Of a stretch of 64,000 bases of DNA, positions 48,736 through 57,042 are shown in pieces; position 1 is the first letter of the stretch, and the number at the start of each line of letters is the position of its first letter. The stretch is from Virgisporangium aurantiacum (lineage in GTDB: Bacteria > Actinomycetota > Actinomycetes > Mycobacteriales > Micromonosporaceae), in assembly GCF_016863635.1 (NCBI RefSeq), contig NZ_BOPG01000076.1, forward strand, positions 62,001 to 126,000, read 5' to 3'. A program made the translations under genes and the position numbers. The notes below the pieces were generated by a model, which was given only the letters and a program-made list of their open reading frames with translations, did not search any database and was not told where the DNA came from.

Positions 48736-48990
48736 GCGCGTCAGCGTAGGCGCGGCCGAACAGCGTCGCCGGTCAATTTGCGAGGTCGCCGACCACGGCG
48801 CCCTCGTACGGCCGTCGATACCGGGGAGGCCCACGGCCGCCCGGGCAGGGTCAGCAAATCTTCGAGCACCCGCCAAGTGGTCCGAACACGCCAAGCCCTG
48901 TGGGCGGATTGCCGCTGTCCATGCGCGGCGTCTGGTTGTCGACGCACTGGCTGGCACGCCGGTTCGGCTGTTACCTTCCCGGGGTGTCCA

Positions 48991-49512
48991 ATGCTGATCA
49001 AGGGACTCGACATGCCGGGCTGGGCGGAGATCGACGAGCGCCGCGGGCGCTTGTACATCATGAGCTGGTCGGCGATGCGGCACGGCCGTCGAGCCAACGG
49101 CTGGGTTCGAGTCGTTGAGCGGAGTGTGCCGTCGCAGGAACTGGGTTTTCTGGTTCGTGAGGCGCTGGCGCAGTCCGGTACCGATGTGCCGATGGTCAAC
49201 TTTCAGGACCCTGCCCAGTCTCCGATGACTCCGTTGCTGGACGCCGCAGGTGTCAAGTCCTACCAGGGGTACGCCCGGAGCATGCGCGCATGCTTAATCG
49301 ACTTTGATGATGTTCAGCAACGGTTCCTGATTCGTCCAACCCGAAACGAGTCGAGAGACGGGCTTGTAGATCTTCCCGACGCACAGATCTGGCTGCCCGC
49401 AACGGCGAACGACGCTGAGGTCGGCGAGGCCGTCCTGCAAGGCATCAAGCGGTCGATCGGACGGTCTACCGGCGTTCGGCGCGGAAGCGGCGTGGACGCT
49501 GCCAAGGTGTGA
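48991..49512 (+). CDS. CdiI-like (DUF1436-type) immunity protein, tentative
   Basis: This 173-residue protein ends in a segment RFLIRPTRNESRDGL, then DLPDAQIWLPATANDAEVGEAVLQGI, resembling the C-terminus of contact-dependent-inhibition immunity proteins of the DUF1436 type (similar total length, final LP...EIG-x-A-x-x-x-A pattern). The N-terminal half has VRVVERSVPSQELGFLVREALAQSG. The region has lower G+C than the flanks. The start is uncertain: ATG 48991 has only a weak GGGG upstream. No matching toxin gene lies in the window, so it would be an orphan immunity gene. Confidence 0.5.
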   Translation: MLIKGLDMPGWAEIDERRGRLYIMSWSAMRHGRRANGWVRVVERSVPSQELGFLVREALAQSGTDVPMVNFQDPAQSPMTPLLDAAGVKSYQGYARSMRACLIDFDDVQQRFLIRPTRNESRDGLVDLPDAQIWLPATANDAEVGEAVLQGIKRSIGRSTGVRRGSGVDAAKV

Positions 49513-49792
49513 CGACTCCCGCGCTGATTTGCTGCCGTCAGTGCGCTGGATGGCATCTCGTCCACGGCGCGCCATGTGATCACGATCGGGCGCAACTCGC
49601 CCGTATCGTTCGTGGCGGAGTCGGCTGCCATGAACCCGCAAGGATGGCGGCCGACTCCTCGATCTTGTAGCTTCCGGAAGGTCCGGGTCATGGTCGTTCC
49701 ACCATGCCGATGTGCCCGCACCCGATCACGGTAACGGTGAAAGGAGACCGAGAGATCATCTTTTGGATGCAGCGACCGCCACCGGCTTGTCG

Positions 49793-50563
49793 ATGCTGTG
49801 TCATCATGCTGCCGTGGCTGAGGAGCGGGCTGGCCTAAGCAGCATGGTCGACGACATCGTCCGGGCCTGCCAAGCGGAGGAGCACTGGTGGCCGGACCCC
49901 GACAAGTGGGCCTCGCTGCACGGCCTGGCCGCTGACGATCCGCAGTCCATCACGGTGGGCCTGTCGTATCTGTGGGCCTCGTTTATCGAGTATCCGAACG
50001 TATTCAAGCCGGCGGTGCCGGCCGTCCGGTACGTGGTGGCGCTGCTGGATCGCAAGCTGGGTGGCGATACGGTGATCCGGAGCCCGGACGGTCGACTCCG
50101 GCCGTTGCGAGGCCACCTGCTGACCTGGTTGTCGGATGTGGCCGATGCGGTCGGTGACCTCCGCGTCCGCGAGTTCGTCGAGCTCGCCGGATACTCGCCG
50201 CTGGAGTCCCCGACTTCGGCGTGGCACGCGGTCCGGCAGCTCCGTTCCCAGATGTACGATGCCGCCGCCGCATTTTTGGACGACCCGCACCCCGGTGTTC
50301 GGCAGGAGGCGATCACCGCGGCGGTGGTGCTCGTGCGAGTTCCAGAACTGGCCGTCCACCGTCAGCACGTCGCCGCCGCGGCGCGAGCATTCCTGGATGC
50401 CTGCACCGACCCGGTGCGCAGGCGATGGGCGGATGAAGCATTCCACGAGTTGAGCCCGACGTACGTCGCCGACGAAGCGGTGAGGCGCCATCGGTTGCCC
50501 GGCAGGGTGACCCACGTGGACGACGGCAGCCCGAGGACCGTCACCAACAGGTCTCCAGGATAG
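49793..50563 (+). CDS. Uncharacterised helical (HEAT-like) protein
   Basis: Residues here form regular helix pairs: YVVALLDRKLGG, LRGHLLTWLSDVADAVGDLRVREFVELAGY, SQMYDAAAAFLDDPHPGVRQEAITAAVVLV and AAAARAFLDACTDPVRRRWADEAFHEL, a HEAT/armadillo-like pattern with the D-P-x-P-G-V-R-x-E-A motif. The start is uncertain: ATG 49793 is given; GTG 49814 and upstream GTG 49712 are alternatives. Its last ~200 bp overlap an oppositely oriented CdiI-like gene, so either the true C-terminus is shorter or the two are antisense neighbours. Function unknown. Confidence 0.55.
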   Translation: MLCHHAAVAEERAGLSSMVDDIVRACQAEEHWWPDPDKWASLHGLAADDPQSITVGLSYLWASFIEYPNVFKPAVPAVRYVVALLDRKLGGDTVIRSPDGRLRPLRGHLLTWLSDVADAVGDLRVREFVELAGYSPLESPTSAWHAVRQLRSQMYDAAAAFLDDPHPGVRQEAITAAVVLVRVPELAVHRQHVAAAARAFLDACTDPVRRRWADEAFHELSPTYVADEAVRRHRLPGRVTHVDDGSPRTVTNRSPG

Positions 50564-50751
50564 AAGTCGCCTTCGGCGAGTGGGTTGTCCACAAGCATGT
50601 CGACTGCCAGCGGTAGCAGGATGGGCACTGCTTCCCGTGCGTCGCAGTGCCGTACAGCGTCGAACCAGAGCCGAGCTGTCGGACGGCGGGTCACCCACTC
50701 CATTTCGTCGGCCTGCTGAATCGTGGTCACCTCCTGACCGGAACTGATCAA
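50362..50751 (-). CDS. CdiI-like immunity protein (contact-dependent growth inhibition type)
   Basis: The segment ILLPLAVDMLVDNPLAEGDFYPGDLLVTVLGLP is the C-terminal signature I associate with the actinobacterial contact-dependent-inhibition immunity family (PLAEGDFYPGDLL). The usual N-terminal part is short here (TTIQQADEMEWVTRRPTARLWFDAV). After the signature the frame continues ~55 residues without family character and runs antisense into the HEAT-like gene; the natural stop seems lost. This suggests a truncated or read-through allele. It lies 1 kb from a second immunity-like gene. Confidence 0.55.
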   Translation of the reverse strand: MISSGQEVTTIQQADEMEWVTRRPTARLWFDAVRHCDAREAVPILLPLAVDMLVDNPLAEGDFYPGDLLVTVLGLPSSTWVTLPGNRWRLTASSATYVGLNSWNASSAHRLRTGSVQASRNARAAAATC

Positions 50752-51099
50752 CCGGCTTCGGGAAGCAGGGCTCTCGCGTCGTAGTGATCCCGCGACCGGA
50801 TCTGCCGCGATTGGTGCTGGTCGCCGATCGTGGAGCAGAAACAGTCGCCCGTCCTTGCTGACGACGATTTTGTCGGACGCGTCTCGGTAGCTGCACCTTG
50901 AAGTGCCTTCCGAGACGGACGGGACCCTGGACAGGTCCTATCGTTCCAGGTCAGAAGGCTTCGTGTTCCCGCACACGTAATCAGCCGCCTGAACTGAACG
51001 GCCTGGGGGGCACTGTGTGTCGTACGGCACAGCGATCGGCGAGATTCGTCTCAACCGATCCGTCGCGGCGGCGTCGTAGACGGTGTGGAAGGCAGGGGC
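50752..51099. other. Intergenic region of about 350 bp
   Basis: No gene or clear hairpin was recognised. It must hold the promoter of the ECF sigma operon; GAAGGCAGGGG (51088-51098) serves as its ribosome site. Confidence 0.4.
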
Positions 51100-51567
51100 A
51101 TGGAGCGGTGGCGGGACCTGTTCGTCGCCGAGTACCCGCGGCTGGCGGGCTGGGCGCGTCGCCTCGTCGACGACGAAGAGACCGCACAGGAGATCGCCGC
51201 GGAGGCGTTCACCCGGCTGATGGCCCGCTGGCAGCGTCCGGACAACCCGCACGCCTTCCTGTACAAGGTCGCCACCAACCTCGTCCGCGACCACTGGCGG
51301 CGCGACGCCCGGCGGCGTCGAGCCCTCGTCACCGTGGCCGGGGGACAGCGGGACGTGACCGTCGCCGGGGTCGGACACGACGCCGAACTGCGGGCGCTGC
51401 TCGCCGAACTCACCGATCGGCAGCGCACCGCAGTGGTGTTGCACCACCTGGCCGGCTTCTCCGTGCAGGAGGTGGCCGAACTGGAACGCCGCCCGGAGGG
51501 CACCGTGAAATCCGACCTGTACCAGGCGCGGCAGCGCCTGCGGACGTTGCTGGAGACCCAGCCATGA
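51100..51567 (+). CDS. ECF-type RNA polymerase sigma factor
   Basis: This 155-residue protein has only sigma regions 2 and 4: WRDLFVAEYPRLAGWARRLVDDEETAQEIAAEAFTRLMARW and FLYKVATNLVRDHWRR (region 2), LLAELTDRQRTAVVLHHLAGFSVQEVAELERRPEGTVKSDLYQARQRLR (region 4). That is the usual size of an ECF sigma factor. The following gene overlaps by 4 nt (ATGA) and encodes a membrane protein that could be its anti-sigma factor. The pair likely responds to an envelope or extracellular signal. Confidence 0.93.
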   Translation: MERWRDLFVAEYPRLAGWARRLVDDEETAQEIAAEAFTRLMARWQRPDNPHAFLYKVATNLVRDHWRRDARRRRALVTVAGGQRDVTVAGVGHDAELRALLAELTDRQRTAVVLHHLAGFSVQEVAELERRPEGTVKSDLYQARQRLRTLLETQP

Positions 51568-52322
51568 GCGATCACTTCGACACCTGGCTGGACCGGCAGC
51601 GGATCGAGCCGCTGGCGCCACCGCCCGGCGCGTTCGAACGCGCCGCGCAAGGCGCCGCCCGGCGCCGGCGCCGCCGGGCGGTGACGGCCGCCGGGGTCGG
51701 CGTGCTGGTCATCACGGCCGTCGCGATGGGTTCAGTTTCGTGGGGACGCGAAGCGGCGCCGCCGATCGGCCCGGTGCCGACGGACACCAGGACGGGCACC
51801 ACGACGGCCGCGGAACCCCCGCCGTCCTCCACCCCGAGCGCCGCCAGTTCACGACCGACCCCGTCGGGGAGCGGGACCGGTCGGGCCGACGTCGCCCGGT
51901 GCACGGTGGCCGACCTGCGGGTGACCGTCGAGGCGGACCCGCGGCCGTACGGCCCTGATCACTACGGCATGAAACTGGTCCTCACGAACATTGCCCCGCA
52001 GCGGTGCCTGCTGACCGGGTACCCGCGCGTGGCGTTCGCGCAGGGACCGGACGGCCCAACGGTCGGCGCGGACTTCACGCGGACGCCGAGCGCGCGGCAG
52101 CTGGAACTGCGGATGGCCCAGGGCGCGGCTGGCGAGGTGTCGATGCGGCTGGCCCGAGCCGGCACCTACGACCCCGCCGCGTGCCGGCCAGCCCCGGTGG
52201 CCGGTTTCCGGGTGTACCCGCCGGAGCAATCCGAGTCGGTGTTCGTGCCATATCCGACCGAGACGTGCTCCGTCCCGGGCGTCGACCCGCCGACAATCAT
52301 GCCGGCAACCCCGTCGGTCTGA
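51564..52322 (+). CDS. Membrane protein with DUF4232 domain, possible anti-sigma partner
   Basis: This 252-residue protein has an N-terminal cytoplasmic part of ~40 residues ending in a poly-Arg stretch, one membrane helix (AVTAAGVGVLVITAVAMGSV), a Pro/Thr/Ser-rich linker and an extracytoplasmic DUF4232-like domain (YGMKLVLTNIAPQRCLLTGYPRVAF, VSMRLARAGTYDPAAC) with paired Cys. Coupling to the sigma gene by ATGA overlap suggests that the cytoplasmic end binds the sigma factor and the outer domain senses a signal. The anti-sigma role is inference: no zinc-binding HxxxCxxC motif is present. Confidence 0.8.
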   Translation: MSDHFDTWLDRQRIEPLAPPPGAFERAAQGAARRRRRRAVTAAGVGVLVITAVAMGSVSWGREAAPPIGPVPTDTRTGTTTAAEPPPSSTPSAASSRPTPSGSGTGRADVARCTVADLRVTVEADPRPYGPDHYGMKLVLTNIAPQRCLLTGYPRVAFAQGPDGPTVGADFTRTPSARQLELRMAQGAAGEVSMRLARAGTYDPAACRPAPVAGFRVYPPEQSESVFVPYPTETCSVPGVDPPTIMPATPSV

Positions 52323-52969
52323 CGATCCAAGGTCTGCTGCGCACATCTGCCGTTGCGACACGATGTCACACCTTGTGAGTGGACTCTCACCAGCGACCGT
52401 GAACGTCCGCCCTGGCGGCATCGAGGTGTGGCTCGACCAGGCCTCGTCGTGCTACGTCATCCGGCACCGGACGAGCGGGTCGCGATCGTCGACGCGCTCG
52501 GACTCACCGCGCTCGGACTCACCGCGGACGACCTGCATCCGACCGACGCGCCACGGATCGCCGCGCCCGGCGACCACGCATGCTGGCGCTGGTCCACGGC
52601 CGGTCGGCGCTGCTCCGGGTCTGCCCACACCTCGGCAGGCGGCGGCGCTGTCGATGCGGGGCCGCAGGCTCGTGGTCAGCCTGTCGTGGTCGTTGCGAGC
52701 GGCGACGTCCGCCGCGATGCTGCCCTCACTGCGCCCGCAGCCTGGACCAGCGGCGGGCGGATTGTGCGATAGACGCTTGGGCGAATGTACGAAACATGTA
52801 CACGGTCTGACTATCGTCCCAGCAATCGCAGAACTCGGGCGCTAGAGGGACGTCGAACCATAACTCCCCCTCGTGTGCGCAGGTGCGGCTGCGCGACGAC
52901 GGTCGGTCCGCGCCGGCCATGAGCGGCTATGAAATCGCCATATCCGAATGGTGACAACGGGGGGAATTC
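52323..52969. other. Intergenic region with possible gene remnants (about 650 bp)
   Basis: Two plus-strand frames carry pieces that may have been one small gene: VRPGGIEVWLDQASSCYVI (from ~52405) and VAIVDALGLTALGLTADDLHP (~52480), with a frame change between them. No family was recognised and no ribosome site fits. A faint -10/GGGGGG region before 52970 belongs to the next gene. Confidence 0.35.
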
Positions 52970-53770
52970 ATGACGCAGCCGGGGCAACCGTACGAATGGT
53001 ACGAGGTGCCGCCCACGGGTCAGGAGTACACGGGCCATCACAACCCCCAACCGCCGTACTCGGCGCAGCCCTACAACCAGCCTTATTCGGCGCCTCCGCA
53101 GCCTTTCTACGAGCCCGGATATCCGCAGCCGCAGCCGCAGCCGCCTATGCCGCCGCGGCACAACAGCGGCCTGATCGCGCTCATCGCCAGCCTCGGTGTC
53201 CTGGCGGTCGTGGCGGTCGCCATCGTGATCGTCGCGGTGGTGCGCCGCAGTGACGACCAGCCGTCGGCCGGGCCCGCCACGACCAGTTCCGGGGCCGCCA
53301 CGACCGCTCCCGCCCCGGTCGGTCCGGTGGACTCGTGCCTGGTAGGAAACTGGAAACAGACGACCTACAGCTCCCCGTTCGACCTGAGCAGCATCACCCT
53401 CGACGGCAAAAAGATGGGCGAGGTCAACCTCAGCGGCAGCGGGCGCACCTGGAAGATCACCGTCGACGGCAAGGGCACCGAGGACTGGAGCAAGGCGCAG
53501 TACACGGGCAGGACGGCCGACGGCCACAACGTCACGGCGACCTTCACCGGCAAGAACGAGTGGACGCTCAAGACCGCCAACAACCAGATCCTGTTCACCT
53601 CGACCGGCAGCGACGTGTCTATCACCATTACGGTCGACGGCAAGCAGCAGTTGAACCAGTCGGTCAAGCCATTCAACAACCCGCTGCCCTACGAGTGCTC
53701 GAAGAACTCCTGGACCGCCAAGTCGCTGACCGATCCCGACGCCAACACGATCTACCAGCGCGCGGACTAG
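52970..53770 (+). CDS. Single-pass membrane protein with Pro/Tyr-rich N-terminus and an extracytoplasmic lipocalin-like domain
   Basis: This 266-residue protein begins with a Pro/Tyr/Gln-rich cytoplasmic stretch (residues 1-65), then one membrane helix (LIALIASLGVLAVVAVAIVIVAVV), an Ala/Thr-rich linker and a beta-rich domain: CLVGNWKQTTYSSPF, WKITVDGKGTEDWSKA, ATFTGKNEWTLKTANNQILF, SITITVDGKQ. The CLVGxW start resembles lipocalin-like domains; two Cys could form a disulfide. GGGGGG precedes the ATG by six bases. The layout matches many actinobacterial cell-surface proteins of unknown function. Confidence 0.8.
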   Translation: MTQPGQPYEWYEVPPTGQEYTGHHNPQPPYSAQPYNQPYSAPPQPFYEPGYPQPQPQPPMPPRHNSGLIALIASLGVLAVVAVAIVIVAVVRRSDDQPSAGPATTSSGAATTAPAPVGPVDSCLVGNWKQTTYSSPFDLSSITLDGKKMGEVNLSGSGRTWKITVDGKGTEDWSKAQYTGRTADGHNVTATFTGKNEWTLKTANNQILFTSTGSDVSITITVDGKQQLNQSVKPFNNPLPYECSKNSWTAKSLTDPDANTIYQRAD

Positions 53771-53797
53771 CAAGGTCGGGGGGCTTGATCAATCCGA

Positions 53798-54034
53798 TCA
53801 CGACGTATGCGGGGCGTTGAGCCAGGCGGCGAAATGGGGCAGCACGGCCCGCAGATCGGTCGTATCGACCTGTACATGAGCGGCTGCGCGCGCCGCTGGT
53901 GTTGCGTTGAAGGCGATGGTCAGCTCGACGGTGGCGAACAGCGGTAGGTCGGAGCGACCATCGCCGACGGCGACGCACCGACCGAGGTCGACTCCCAGCT
54001 CGGTGGCCACGCTGACGGCGTAGTCGCGCTTGCA
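53798..54034 (-). pseudogene. C-terminal fragment of a HAD-family phosphatase
   Basis: KRDYAVSVATELGVDLGRCVAVGDGRSDLPLFATVELTIAFNATPAARAAA, read in order, is the last third of a phosphoserine-phosphatase-like HAD enzyme: the GDGRSDLPLF motif holds the conserved Asp pair. An in-frame TGA lies just upstream and the N-terminal catalytic Asp-x-Asp motif is absent from the next few hundred bases. Only ~75 of more than 200 residues remain, so the gene is broken. A short reading from GTG 54010 (70 residues) is open but cannot be active. Confidence 0.6.
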
Positions 54035-54253
54035 GCGCCGAACGACTCACCGCCGTCGTGGCGACATTCCGCTGCTGACCCACGACCAAGGCGGCCGGCA
54101 CGACGCGCGGCCGGTCGGGTACGGGAGCGCCGGGCGCGACGGACCGGCCCGTCCATCAGGAGGATTGATCCAGTCATTGTCCAGTCGGGGTCCAGCGGAT
54201 CCTGCCAACCTGTCGATGTCGATCAACCCCGTCCGACCGGAAGGAATCGGTAC

Positions 54254-54880
54254 ATGGCGGTCATCAGTAGGAAAGAACCGGGGCGCCGCAGTGTCGGCAG
54301 GCGTCTGGGTTGGCTCGGTCTGGTCGCGGTTCTGGTGGCGAATCTCCTGACGGTTGCGCTGGGTGGCGCACCCGCCAGCGCGGCCGGCATCGCCTGTCCG
54401 GACGTTCAGTGGACGCTCGTCGGCGGGCGCCCACCCAACTGGCGCGGCCACGTCTACACCCTGTACACGGTCACCCCGACGTTCAACGTGAGCGACGCAC
54501 GGACGGTGATCAACGGGCTCGACACGCCGGCGTCGGCCACCTTCACCTCACAGCAGTCCCGCACATACTCGCTGTCTGTGACGGCCGGCTTCAGCGCGTC
54601 GTTCTTCGGCTTCCTCACGGCCAACGTCAGCGCGACGATCGTGCAGAGCCGCACGACGTCGATCGGGGTCTCCGCGACAGCCACGGTCCCGGCGCACGGC
54701 CGGGTCGACGGCCAGTACGGCATCGAGGCGTACAACATCACCTACACCGCGCACCAGTACCGCTTCATCGGCTCGAATCTGCCGCCCCCCGGCAAGAAGA
54801 GCTGCATCGACGAGGGCATCCAGTCCGGGACGACCAACGCACCCACCTACGTGGAGGGCTGGCGGCTGACCGCCGGGTAG
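54254..54880 (+). CDS. Secreted protein with Thr/Ser-rich beta structure
   Basis: This 208-residue protein has a Sec signal (positive RKEPGRRSVGRR, hydrophobic LGLVAVLVANLLTVALGG, cleavage after APASA). The mature part alternates Ser/Thr and aliphatic residues (TFTSQQSRTYSLSVTAG, FLTANVSATIVQSRTTSIGVSATATV) like the membrane-insertion hairpins of aerolysin-type pore-forming proteins, and ends with two Cys (near residues 47 and 185) that may pair. A strong stem-loop follows. The toxin-like fold is an inference from pattern only. Confidence 0.75.
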   Translation: MAVISRKEPGRRSVGRRLGWLGLVAVLVANLLTVALGGAPASAAGIACPDVQWTLVGGRPPNWRGHVYTLYTVTPTFNVSDARTVINGLDTPASATFTSQQSRTYSLSVTAGFSASFFGFLTANVSATIVQSRTTSIGVSATATVPAHGRVDGQYGIEAYNITYTAHQYRFIGSNLPPPGKKSCIDEGIQSGTTNAPTYVEGWRLTAG

Positions 54881-54909
54881 CCACATCTTTCGTCTTCTCG
54901 TCGTTCGTC

Positions 54910-54940
54910 GGGAGCCCGGAGTTTCTCACTCCGGGCTCCC
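54910..54940. terminator. Strong hairpin, likely transcription terminator of the secreted-protein gene
   Basis: A perfect 13-bp stem (GGGAGCCCGGAGT, loop TTCTC, ACTCCGGGCTCCC) starts 30 nt after the stop codon at 54880. It has no T-run, as is common in high-G+C actinobacteria. Confidence 0.8.
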
Positions 54941-55323
54941 GTTCGCGTGCGCACTATAAACCAGATGGTTGACAGAGCCGGACGCAGGACGCTGGCCCTC
55001 GGCGCTACAGCGGCCAGCCCAAGCCCCTGTTGTTCGGGCTGCCGTCCACGCCGACGCGATCATTCCGCCCGGTGGTGGGTGGCCGTCAGTGGGCTTGTGC
55101 TGGCCGGCCAGGTCAGCGGGAAGGGCAGCGGCCAGCGTCCGCATCGAGACGCCGTGCGACCGCGCTTGCGCACGCCGCCAACAAACGCGATGTCCGCCGC
55201 AGCGGCTTGATCAGGTGTACGGACAAGCCGCTGGCCGGTTGGCAAGTTCGCGGCTGGGTTGGTGTTGAGGGGACGGGGCTGCGTAGTGTCGTGGATCGGC
55301 CGTCGGATAGCTGTGGGGCATCG
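54941..55323. other. Intergenic region of about 380 bp
   Basis: Nothing gene-like was recognised on either strand. The region follows the hairpin terminator and must contain the promoter of the DUF6000-like gene. Confidence 0.4.
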
Positions 55324-55836
55324 ATGAACGAGATCGAGTCGACCTTCGTGAAGCCGTTCTACCTGAAGATGATGGGTCTGAACGCCCTGCGCACCGCGGA
55401 CGATCTCTGGGCGGACCTGATTGCCGCCAGTCGAACTGTCACAGTGCGCGAAGTCAGGTGGATGCTGCGGACGGGTCATTGGCGGCCCGTCGTGATGGGG
55501 GCGTGGTTCAGCGTGGCCGTTACGGCCGAGCCGGTACGCGACGATCTGATGGCAGCGATGTCGCAGTCGCGGGGTTCGTTGACGGCGCCACCCTTGGCCG
55601 CGGCTGCGACGCTCGTGGCTGGTACCGCTGCGGTGCCCGCCATGACTTCCTACATCGAGTTCATGACGGCGTCGGCGTTTCGCGACGGATCGGAGAACGT
55701 CGTGGCCGCCGCTGTCGAACACCTGCGCGGGGAGGTCGCGATCGTCCCGACCGATGAGGGCCGCCGGGCATTCCTCGGCATCCATGACGTCGCGATTCGC
55801 CTCGGCGACGCTGTGCGTGCTACACGGCCGCACTGA
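55324..55836 (+). CDS. DUF6000-like protein
   Basis: This 170-residue soluble protein starts MNEIESTFVKPFYLKMMGLNALR, continues with EVRWMLRTGHWRPVVMGAWFSVAV and ends with EGRRAFLGIHDVAIRLGDAV. The F-V-x-P-F-Y-L-K-x-x-G-x-N opening and G-x-W-R-x-x-x-M-G-A-W-x-S core match the pattern I recall for DUF6000 of actinobacteria, proteins of unknown function often near other accessory genes. No catalytic motif is visible. The start at ATG 55324 fits where the family pattern begins. Confidence 0.65.
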   Translation: MNEIESTFVKPFYLKMMGLNALRTADDLWADLIAASRTVTVREVRWMLRTGHWRPVVMGAWFSVAVTAEPVRDDLMAAMSQSRGSLTAPPLAAAATLVAGTAAVPAMTSYIEFMTASAFRDGSENVVAAAVEHLRGEVAIVPTDEGRRAFLGIHDVAIRLGDAVRATRPH

Positions 55837-56297
55837 TTGCCGCCGACCGAGCGCGGTTCCATCGATGACTGTTGCGGTTGCGGTGAGCGGGCTGTTGTCG
55901 CCCGTGGGCGGTCCGGCCGAGGAGACTCCGCCTGCCTAGTCGAGTGGCTCGGCCCGACCGGTGTCGTCGTCCCGGCAACGGGTCCGTTTCGATAATTGCC
56001 GACGCCCTCGACGATGGCGTCCCTGCCGAGGCTTGGCGCCTGCAGCTCGGCCGCCTTGCGCATCAATTCTTGCGTAGTGAACGCGGTCTTGTCGTCGGCG
56101 CTGACCCGTACGTTCCGCTGCGATCCACCCTTCGGGCCGAACGGGCTCAGGGCGATGCCGAGGCGGTGCCCGCGATCCTCGGCTGATCCCGCCGATACAC
56201 GGCGGTCGGAAACCCGATCAGCTGCATCATCCGTCGTCGATCAGTCATCGTCCCTCGGGTCCGCCGCCCGAGGGGGCGGCCGAATCGAGGAGGACGA
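55837..56297. other. Intergenic region of about 460 bp
   Basis: No gene was supported on either strand: open frames here lack ribosome sites, family motifs and consistent third-position bias. GAGGAGGA at 56288-56295 is the ribosome site of the next gene. Confidence 0.4.
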
Positions 56298-56795
56298 ATG
56301 ACGATGAGGATCCGGACCGTCGCGGCGGGCGTGGTCGCCGTGCTCATAGCCACCCTGTGTGGCTTCTTCGGGGCCACGCCGGCCCAAGCGACCGACGGTC
56401 CGTCGTGGAACCCCACCCGGGTCGTCAACGTGGCGACCGGCAGATGTCTCGACGGCGACGCGCTGGGACGCGTCTACACACTGGGCTGCAACGGCGGCCG
56501 GTACCAGGACTGGTACGTCGGCCAGGAAGCCAACTGGCGTGAACTCGTCAACGCGGTGACCGGCCGGTGCCTCGAACCCAACTACTTCGGGACCGTGGTG
56601 ACGCTGAACTGCACCACCAACTCGAACCGGAACCCCACGTTCGTCGTCCTACCCGCGGGCGGGGCCGGCCGCTACTTCCTGATGGCGATCTCGGGGGCGT
56701 CGGCGGGCAGTTGCCTCGACAGCAACGGCGCCGGCAACGTCTACATGGCGACCTGCAACAACGGCGACTATCAGCGGTGGCGACTGCCCGACTGA
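56298..56795 (+). CDS. Secreted ricin-type beta-trefoil lectin-like protein
   Basis: This 165-residue protein has a Sec signal (MRIRTVAAGVVAVLIATLCGF, cleavage after TPAQA) and a single small ricin-B-like domain with the repeated patterns VVNVATGRCLDGDALGRVYTLGCN, LVNAVTGRCLEPNYFGTVVTLNC and CLDSNGAGNVYMATCN, each followed by a W-type end (QDW, QRW). This is the three-fold trefoil with one disulfide per repeat. It probably binds a sugar outside the cell. GAGGAGG precedes the ATG. No catalytic domain is attached, which is common in small actinobacterial lectins. Confidence 0.9.
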   Translation: MTMRIRTVAAGVVAVLIATLCGFFGATPAQATDGPSWNPTRVVNVATGRCLDGDALGRVYTLGCNGGRYQDWYVGQEANWRELVNAVTGRCLEPNYFGTVVTLNCTTNSNRNPTFVVLPAGGAGRYFLMAISGASAGSCLDSNGAGNVYMATCNNGDYQRWRLPD

Positions 56796-57042
56796 CAGTG
56801 AGGATGGGTGGCGGGTCGCCCGGAGGGTCTGACTCACCGACTGACCGACGTTGCTGTCCTTCTGGCGATTCGTCGACCGGTCCGGGCGGCCCGCTTCTGT
56901 ACGTCACCGGCTGGGCCTTTATGACCTGGCGGTGCTGCTCCCCGTTGCTCCCACCCGATCCGGCCGATTCCGCAACGAACACCCGGCCTCGATCGACGGC
57001 GCGCCCAACCGTGGGCCCTTGACCGGCTGCGCGCTCTTGCCG

